From contig JAFCFF010000012.1 in the NCBI GenBank assembly GCA_017608775.1, forward strand, positions 1 to 13,941: DNA of 13,941 bases, in the 5' to 3' direction. Position 1 is the stretch's first letter; every line of letters starts with the position of its first letter. This DNA comes from Candidatus Iainarchaeum sp. (GTDB lineage Archaea; Iainarchaeota; Iainarchaeia; Iainarchaeales; JAFCFF01). The notes under the pieces were generated by a model, which did not search any database, was not told the DNA's origin, and worked only from the letters and a program-made list of their open reading frames with translations. Below, piece after piece: positions 7,008 to 11,877 of this stretch. The translations under genes and the position numbers were made by a program.

Positions 7008-7017
7008 CTTAAAATTC
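7008..7017 (+). promoter_or_regulatory. hel308 promoter (TATA box)
   Basis: CTTAAAATTC is centred about 25 nt before the hel308 ATG in the 34-nt spacer, with no Shine-Dalgarno between. This fits a leaderless transcript starting at or next to the ATG. Confidence 0.55.
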
Positions 7018-7037
7018 TTTTTTGCAACTTTTTTTCT

Positions 7038-9149
7038 ATGTCTCCCAAAAAAACCCTGACAAAGGACGAAATTATATCTTTGGTTAAGGAAAAAAATGGC
7101 TTTGAAAACTTTAATCCGTTACAAAAACAGGCAATTCCCCTTGTTTTCAAAGATAACAAAAACATGGTTGTTTCCTCTCCCACAGGCTCGGGAAAAACAC
7201 TTGTTTTTGAGATGTTTTGCCTGAAAAATTTTTTTCAAGATAATGGAAAGTCAATATACACCTGCCCCTTAAGGGCACTTACATATGAGCATTACTCCGA
7301 CTTCAGGAAAAAATACTCAAACTTTTTGAAGATAGCGATATCAACAGGGGACTTTGACTCAAGTAGCAAATATCTTTCAGGTTATGATGTAATCTTCACA
7401 ACATATGAAAAACTGGATTCTTTGTTAAGGCACAAAGCAACCTGGCTCTCAGATGTTTCTTTGTTATGTATAGACGAGATTCATGAGCTAGATTCCCTAA
7501 GAGGACCAACAATAGAGATGGTTGTCTCAAAGATAGGAAATGCAAGGATTCTTGCCCTTTCTGCAACAATCCCAAACATAGATGAAATCTCGGTCTGGTT
7601 AAACGCAAATTTTATCAAAAGCAATTACAGGTCAACAAAGCTGAAGGAGGGAGTTTTCCATAGTGGAGAAATTTTCTTTTTTTCACCTGACTCTGGAAAG
7701 GAATATGAACGGCTTATTTTAAAAAAAAGGGGTTTTCTTCCCTCTTTGATTGAAGATACTCTTGAAAAGAAAAAACAACTTCTTATTTTTGCAAACACAA
7801 GAAAAAACTCCGAGGCCTATGCATCAAGGGCCGCAGGCCTTGTTTTTCCATTTTTATCAAAAAAAGAAAAAGAGATTTTATCCAAGGCCTCAAAAAGCAT
7901 AAGAGAGGTTCTTGAGGTTCCCTCTCACCAATGTGAAAAGCTTTCAAACCTTGTAAAACACGGAGTCGCCTTTCATCATGCAGGCCTTTTGCAAAAACAA
8001 AGACAGGTTATAGAGGATTTATTTAGGAAAAATCATCTAAAAGTTATTTCCTCCACACCAACACTAGCAGCAGGAGTAAACCTGCCTGCCTTTAGGGTTC
8101 TTATCCCCTCTCTTTATAGATATGGTGACTTTGGTCTTGAGAAAATTCCTGTAAGGGATTACAAACAACAGGCAGGAAGAGCAGGAAGAATAAAGTATGA
8201 TCACTATGGAGAAGTTGTTTTGATTGCAAGGCAGGAAGAGGATGTTGATTTTCTGAGGGATAACTATATTCTTGGAACTCTGGAGAGGGTACAAAGCAAG
8301 TTGGCATATGAGCCGTTGTTAAGAATGCATCTTCTCTCCTCGGTTGCGGATTCCTCTATTTCCTCAGTTGAGGACATGCAAAATTTCTTTTCAAAAACCT
8401 TCTACTTCAAGCAATTCTCAGATCAAGAAAGGTTTTTTGTAAAGCTTGAGGACTTGCTGAAAGAACTAGAGGAAATGTCCTTTGTGAGATTCCACGATAA
8501 TAGAAAACAGTTTCACGCAACACAGATTGGTAGAAGAGTTTCCGAGCTTTATCTGGATCCTTTATCGGCATTTATGTTTATAGAGACAATGCTTGACTTT
8601 GAGAAGCTGTATGAAAAAGAATATCTTCTGATGCTTTCCTCTGCCTCGGAGTTGATGCCTTATATTTCCGCAAACTCAGAGGCTTTTATATACGAGCTAT
8701 ATAAATCCAGAATATCAAAACACCTCGATCTCTTTGATCCCCTAACCACAAACAAGTTTGCTTTTTCCCTAATGCTTTATGACTGGATCCAGGAAGTCTC
8801 AGAAAATAAAATTCTTGAAACCTACAAGATCTTGCCAGGTGTTTTTCACTCAAAACTTCAAATCCTTGACTGGCTCTGTTACTCCGCGGCTGAGCTGGCC
8901 AAACTTTTTGGGAAAAAAGAACACTTTAGAAACTTAAACCTCTTACGCTTAAGACTCAAACATGGTATAAAAGAAGAGCTTTCTCCCCTAGTTTTCTTAA
9001 AGGGAATAGGAAGGGTAAGAGCAAGAAGCCTTTTCAACAACAGATTAAAAACAATAAACGACCTGAAAAAGATTGATGTAAAAGACCTAGAGAAAATAAT
9101 AGGAGAAAAACTTGCCAACAAAATAAAGGAACAAATAAGGACCAGATAA
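7038..9149 (+). CDS. hel308: Hel308-type superfamily 2 DNA helicase (Ski2-like)
   Basis: 703 residues, the family's usual length. RecA1 has the Q-motif region FENFNPLQKQA (22-32), Walker A SSPTGSGKT (46-54), the DEIH box (146-149) and SAT (175-177). RecA2 has FANTRKNSE (251-259), HHAGL (313-317), STPTLAAGVNLP (339-350) and QQAGRAGR (377-384). A winged helix and the ratchet helical bundle follow (about 400-640), then a C-terminal helix-hairpin-helix (FLKGIGRVRARSL, about 653-665). Hel308 unwinds lagging strands at stalled forks with 3'-5' polarity and acts in replication-coupled repair. The DEIH box, HhH and lack of an arch domain separate it from exosomal Ski2/Mtr4 RNA helicases. It converges on cdc6 with only 9 nt between the stops. 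No obvious C-terminal PCNA-binding box is seen. Confidence 0.94.
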   Translation: MSPKKTLTKDEIISLVKEKNGFENFNPLQKQAIPLVFKDNKNMVVSSPTGSGKTLVFEMFCLKNFFQDNGKSIYTCPLRALTYEHYSDFRKKYSNFLKIAISTGDFDSSSKYLSGYDVIFTTYEKLDSLLRHKATWLSDVSLLCIDEIHELDSLRGPTIEMVVSKIGNARILALSATIPNIDEISVWLNANFIKSNYRSTKLKEGVFHSGEIFFFSPDSGKEYERLILKKRGFLPSLIEDTLEKKKQLLIFANTRKNSEAYASRAAGLVFPFLSKKEKEILSKASKSIREVLEVPSHQCEKLSNLVKHGVAFHHAGLLQKQRQVIEDLFRKNHLKVISSTPTLAAGVNLPAFRVLIPSLYRYGDFGLEKIPVRDYKQQAGRAGRIKYDHYGEVVLIARQEEDVDFLRDNYILGTLERVQSKLAYEPLLRMHLLSSVADSSISSVEDMQNFFSKTFYFKQFSDQERFFVKLEDLLKELEEMSFVRFHDNRKQFHATQIGRRVSELYLDPLSAFMFIETMLDFEKLYEKEYLLMLSSASELMPYISANSEAFIYELYKSRISKHLDLFDPLTTNKFAFSLMLYDWIQEVSENKILETYKILPGVFHSKLQILDWLCYSAAELAKLFGKKEHFRNLNLLRLRLKHGIKEELSPLVFLKGIGRVRARSLFNNRLKTINDLKKIDVKDLEKIIGEKLANKIKEQIRTR

Positions 9150-9158
9150 TAACAAAAC

Positions 9159-10364
9159 TCAAAAATCGAAAAACTCCTTGTCTAGGATTTCCTTTATTTG
9201 AAAAGCGTTAAAAGCAATGCTTGTGAGGGTTGTTGTGCCCCTAAAACCAGCCCCGGAAGCCCTTGTCTCTATAAGGTTATAAAGATTCAGCTCGTTGAGA
9301 TACTCCTTAAACTGCCTTAAACTCACAACGTTAAGGCTAAGCTCCTTTGCAAGATTCCTATAGTAGTCGTAAATCTCTCCAGATGTTAAAACTCTTTTTT
9401 CACCCGAGATACCTTTTATCCCACTACCTTTTATGTTTAACATAGATATACTGTAAAGAACAAGCTTGTGCTGTTTTGGCAGGGTGGCTATCATGCTGCT
9501 TATCAGCTCTACCTCCATCCTTTCTTTTGCATTTTTTACAACATCTATTGTTATTTCATGAAGAGAACTTTCCTCCGCAACCTCTCCTGTTTTCTGTAGT
9601 AAGATCAACGCCCTTCTTGCATCTCCGGACTCCTGGGCAGCCAACGCCGAGATATATCTTATTACATCCCCCCCAACAACACCTTCCCTAAAACCAAGAC
9701 CCACTCTTTCTAGGAGTATTTTCTCAAGTTCATGAGCGTTATAAGGAGGAAAAACAAATTCTCTTTCACATAAGGAGCTTTTTGTCTGCATGTTTAACCT
9801 ATTTTTAAAAAGCAAGTTGTTGCTTACCCCAATAACATATATCCCTCCTTTTTCAACATCGGAGTTTGCCCTTGTAAGTTTGTAAAGAAGGTCATCTACA
9901 TCCTTGACCTTATCTATCTCATCAAGAACAACAACAAGTTTTGTCCCATTTTTATTTAAAAAATCTAAAATTTTCTCAAACACATAGCTTGAGGAGAAGC
10001 CAAAAAACCTTTTTGATGGATAAAACTCCTCGGCTACCCTACAAATAACTTTGTATTTTGTGTTGTAGTTTTTGCAGTTTATGTATTTTCCGGAAATCCT
10101 TAAACGATTTTTTTCTGCGAACTCCCTCAACTCTCTTAAAACTTTTTTTGCGACAGCTGTCTTTCCTGTTCCTATCTTGCCATAGAGAAAAAGGTTGTTT
10201 GCTTTTTTATCCAATGCAAGTTCTGAAACTTCCTCCAGAATTTCCCTCAACTGCCTTTCCCTAAAAGGCAATCTTTCAGGCACAAAGTGGATGGAAATCG
10301 CATCTCTGTCCTTAAAAACAGACTTTCTCCTCTTTTTTTCGACAATATCCTCAAGTAGCCTCAT
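9159..10364 (-). CDS. cdc6: Orc1/Cdc6 replication initiator
   Basis: 401 residues from the chosen ATG. The N-terminal HFVPERLPFRERQLREI segment is typical. Residues below count from this ATG: AAA+ Walker A GKIGTGKT (62-69), Walker B VVVLDEID (144-151), sensor 1 GVSNN (179-183) and sensor 2 GDARRAL (247-253). A C-terminal winged helix spans about 280-401 with the DNA-binding wing near SGAGFRGTTTLT. It binds origin repeats and loads MCM. The frame extends upstream to a TTG at 10436, but those 24 residues (WVFVWLV) are atypical and cover a TATA box (ATATTTAAAG), so the ATG at 10364 is preferred. Its transcript would have a leader of about 40 nt with a conspicuous G-rich tract. It is divergent from sepF across the putative origin. 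Confidence 0.95.
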   Translation of the reverse strand: MRLLEDIVEKKRRKSVFKDRDAISIHFVPERLPFRERQLREILEEVSELALDKKANNLFLYGKIGTGKTAVAKKVLRELREFAEKNRLRISGKYINCKNYNTKYKVICRVAEEFYPSKRFFGFSSSYVFEKILDFLNKNGTKLVVVLDEIDKVKDVDDLLYKLTRANSDVEKGGIYVIGVSNNLLFKNRLNMQTKSSLCEREFVFPPYNAHELEKILLERVGLGFREGVVGGDVIRYISALAAQESGDARRALILLQKTGEVAEESSLHEITIDVVKNAKERMEVELISSMIATLPKQHKLVLYSISMLNIKGSGIKGISGEKRVLTSGEIYDYYRNLAKELSLNVVSLRQFKEYLNELNLYNLIETRASGAGFRGTTTLTSIAFNAFQIKEILDKEFFDF

Positions 10365-10372
10365 CTTATCAA

Positions 10373-10397
10373 CCAACCAAACAAAAACCCAAAACCC
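10373..10397 (-). other. G-tract cluster in the cdc6 leader (possible G-quadruplex)
   Basis: The strand carrying cdc6 reads GGG-TTTT-GGG-T5-G-TTT-GG-TT-GG, ending 8 nt before the cdc6 ATG. Four G runs in 25 bases are exceptional in this AT-rich window and recall telomere-like G/T repeats. If transcription starts about 25 nt after the ATATTTAAAG box, the tract is in the 5' UTR and could form a two-tetrad quadruplex near the start codon. GGTTGA within its end might double as a weak Shine-Dalgarno. Confidence 0.5.
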
Positions 10398-10423
10398 AAA
10401 AATAGTATTATTATGCTTTTCTT

Positions 10424-10433
10424 CTTTAAATAT
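10424..10433 (-). promoter_or_regulatory. cdc6 promoter (TATA box)
   Basis: ATATTTAAAG on the minus strand, centred about 64 nt before the chosen cdc6 ATG. It lies inside the alternative upstream reading-frame extension, which argues against that extension. Confidence 0.5.
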
Positions 10434-10456
10434 CAAGTAATTCCAAATCCTTACCC

Positions 10457-10467
10457 TTATGTATAAC
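10457..10467 (+). repeat. Direct repeat TTATGTATAAC, copy 1
   Basis: Identical over 11 bp to copy 2 at 10520-10530. The core is a dyad (TTAT/ATAA around GT), as for a dimeric or symmetric DNA-binding protein. Confidence 0.6.
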
Positions 10468-10480
10468 CCTCTTTTATTAT

Positions 10481-10492
10481 CAAACTAGTTTG
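10481..10492. repeat. 12-bp perfect palindrome CAAACTAGTTTG
   Basis: Self-complementary over all 12 bases, between the two copies of the 11-bp repeat. A possible operator or origin-binding site; the binding protein is unknown. Confidence 0.5.
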
Positions 10493-10519
10493 GTTTAAAA
10501 AGAAAAAGCGTTTTTTATG

Positions 10520-10530
10520 TTATGTATAAC
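10520..10530 (+). repeat. Direct repeat TTATGTATAAC, copy 2
   Basis: Second exact copy, preceded by G so that GTTAT/ATAAC forms a perfect 5-bp inverted repeat around GT. The distance to copy 1 is 63 bp, six helical turns. Confidence 0.6.
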
Positions 10531-10616
10531 GTATTTTTTCATGCTTTTTTCTTATTTTTATCAAAAATTTCCCAAACAGTTATTTTTTAAACATTTTTAC
10601 AACAGGATATTTAAAA

Positions 10617-10636
10617 CCGAAAGATTATTTAATAAC
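10617..10636 (+). promoter_or_regulatory. sepF promoter (BRE plus TATA box)
   Basis: CCGAAAG followed by ATTATTTAATAAC is the best BRE/TATA combination in the window. Transcription would start near 10655, giving a leader of about 45 nt that contains a 7-codon upstream ORF and a Shine-Dalgarno. A second A/T box (ATAATATTTTATAG, 10643-10656) lies closer. Confidence 0.5.
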
Positions 10637-10671
10637 TTTAGCATAATATTTTATAGCCCAAAAACTCGAGA

Positions 10672-10695
10672 ATGAGTGAAACAAGAATGAGGTGA
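10672..10695 (+). CDS. Possible 7-codon upstream ORF (MSETRMR) in the sepF leader
   Basis: ATG to TGA, ending inside the sepF Shine-Dalgarno, with one base before the first sepF ATG. A/T box 10643-10656 lies 23 nt upstream of its ATG, so it could be read from a leaderless transcript. It is short enough to arise by chance. If translated it could couple to or interfere with sepF initiation. Confidence 0.2.
   Translation: MSETRMR
10689..10695 (+). promoter_or_regulatory. Strong Shine-Dalgarno of sepF
   Basis: GAGGTGA is the longest match to the archaeal anti-SD in the window. The spacing to the ATG at 10700 is four nt, the same as at the FKBP gene, whereas the ATG at 10697 would be only one nt away. 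This favours the second ATG. Confidence 0.65.
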
Positions 10696-10699
10696 GATG

Positions 10700-11056
10700 A
10701 TGTCCTTAATAAAAAAGCTTTTTTCAAGAAGCAAGGATGAAGAAGTTGATATTGAAGATTTTTTGAATAACTTAGACGTAACAGAGGAGGATCTCTATGC
10801 CAATGCTGATGTCCTTGTCAAACCTATAACCCTATATGGGGACGGGGAGGCAGCAGAAAGCATCTCTGAAATAAAAAAAGGAAATATCGTCCTTTTAAAT
10901 ATAGAAGACCTCTCCAAAAGAAACCCTGTTAGGCTGAAGACTCTGCTAAACAAAATCAGAGAGACAGCTGAAGAGGTGGACGGAGACATAGCAAGAGTTT
11001 CACATGAAAGAGTTTTAATAACTCCTGGAAGAACAAAAATAGTTAAAAAGAAATAA
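10700..11056 (+). CDS. sepF: SepF, membrane anchor of FtsZ in archaeal cell division
   Basis: 118 residues from the start chosen by the Shine-Dalgarno; the adjacent ATG at 10697 would add one Met. The first 11 residues (MSLIKKLFSRS) form a short amphipathic, membrane-targeting helix. An acidic linker follows (to about 30), then the compact SepF fold (about 33-118) with VLVKPITLYGDGEA, the GNIVLLNIEDLSKRNPVRL segment and the final strand region GDIARVSHERVLITPGRTK. This length and order are typical of archaeal SepF, which tethers FtsZ to the membrane at midcell. No ftsZ is in the window. It is divergent from cdc6 over the putative origin and 14 nt upstream of a membrane-protein gene likely co-transcribed with it. 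Confidence 0.92.
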   Translation: MSLIKKLFSRSKDEEVDIEDFLNNLDVTEEDLYANADVLVKPITLYGDGEAAESISEIKKGNIVLLNIEDLSKRNPVRLKTLLNKIRETAEEVDGDIARVSHERVLITPGRTKIVKKK

Positions 11057-11070
11057 ATCCCTGTTTTTCT

Positions 11071-11877
11071 ATGATTTCTCTTTATCTTGATGAGCGTTAT
11101 AACGAAGGAGAACTTATTTCTGAGATTAGAAAAGAGTTTGACAAACAAAACATTATCGTAAATTCTGTTTTTCTCGAAGAAAAAATTTTGAAGCCATTTG
11201 CTTTTTTTAGGTATCACTCCCTTACAAAAAAAGACGGAGAACAAAAAGAGGTTTTTGGATCTCTTTTAATAGACTCAACAAATAACGCAGTTGTTGATGA
11301 AAAACTTGATATTTCCTCCCTAAAAACATTGAAACCAGATTTGGAGAAGTTTCGTGGTGTTTCAAAGATAAGGAGTATTTTCTCTGAAAAAGATATAGAG
11401 GAAATAGCAAAAATAAAAATCTCTGCGCTTAAAAATCTTGAAAAAAATAGTGTTGTTATTTATGACAAGCAGTTTTTCTATGTTCCTTTTTACATCTTCA
11501 AGGTTTTTTACAGAATGACAAAAAATTCAAAAAGAGAGGAAGTGGTTCTTACCCTCAACTCAAACACAAAAAAAATCTATGATGAACTTCCAGTCAAAAG
11601 AGAGCATACCGCAGAGCTGTTTTCAGAGCTGGTTGAGGAACTAAAAAACCCAGCTAAGGTTGTTAGTTATTTTTTTGAGAGTGTTAAGCACATTCTTTTC
11701 TTATTTTGGAAGTTGTTTGTTTCTGTTTTAAGTTTTTTCATTTCCTGGCTTTTTGGATTTGTTTCCTTCCTATATCTCCTCCTAAAACACCTATCAAAAA
11801 TTGCTTTTTTTCGCTATCTTTTCTATCTTATTTTATTCCTGGTTTTTGTCTATCTTATTTTAAAGATATTCCTTTAG
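11071..11877 (+). CDS. Membrane protein downstream of sepF, unknown function
   Basis: 268 residues, family not recognised. About 1-200 is soluble, mixed alpha/beta and rich in Lys and Glu. The last 65 residues are very hydrophobic and Phe-rich, with a long helical region at about 207-238 (possibly a re-entrant or paired helix) and another at 245-267 ending at the C terminus. The topology is a cytoplasmic domain held by a C-terminal membrane hairpin, like the coiled-coil protein at 3543-4160. The ATG is 14 nt after the sepF stop, without a visible Shine-Dalgarno, so it is probably in the sepF operon; a division or envelope role is inference from that position only. Its last 18 nt overlap the 3' end of the convergent DP2 gene. 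Confidence 0.8.
   Translation: MISLYLDERYNEGELISEIRKEFDKQNIIVNSVFLEEKILKPFAFFRYHSLTKKDGEQKEVFGSLLIDSTNNAVVDEKLDISSLKTLKPDLEKFRGVSKIRSIFSEKDIEEIAKIKISALKNLEKNSVVIYDKQFFYVPFYIFKVFYRMTKNSKREEVVLTLNSNTKKIYDELPVKREHTAELFSELVEELKNPAKVVSYFFESVKHILFLFWKLFVSVLSFFISWLFGFVSFLYLLLKHLSKIAFFRYLFYLILFLVFVYLILKIFL

Larger units (their letters stand above)
10437..10670. other. Candidate replication origin between cdc6 and sepF
   Basis: This is most of the only non-coding stretch over 300 nt (10365-10696). Archaeal origins are commonly next to an orc1/cdc6 gene. Seen here: an 11-bp direct repeat TTATGTATAAC at 10457-10467 and 10520-10530 (63 bp apart); a 12-bp palindrome CAAACTAGTTTG at 10481-10492; a dyad AAAAAGCGTTTTT at 10503-10515; and long A/T runs (10530-10600) suitable as an unwinding element. 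No canonical euryarchaeal ORB sequence (TTCCAGTGGAAAC-like) is recognisable. Origin function is therefore inferred from position and composition. Confidence 0.45.

Noticed and set aside
7038..9149. Exosome-type Ski2/Mtr4 RNA helicase
   Set aside because: Length, C-terminal helix-hairpin-helix and absence of an arch insertion fit Hel308 better.
10365..10436. 24-residue extension of Cdc6 to a TTG start
   Set aside because: Hydrophobic, Trp-rich, unlike Orc1/Cdc6 N termini, and it covers the probable cdc6 TATA box and the G-rich leader.
10437..10696. tRNA, small RNA or CRISPR in the long non-coding gap
   Set aside because: No cloverleaf-capable GC-rich segment and no regularly spaced repeats of 20 bases or more; only two short 11-bp repeats.
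10795..11244. 149-codon minus-strand frame opposite sepF and the next gene
   Set aside because: It spans two well-supported plus-strand genes and their junction, with shadow-type composition.
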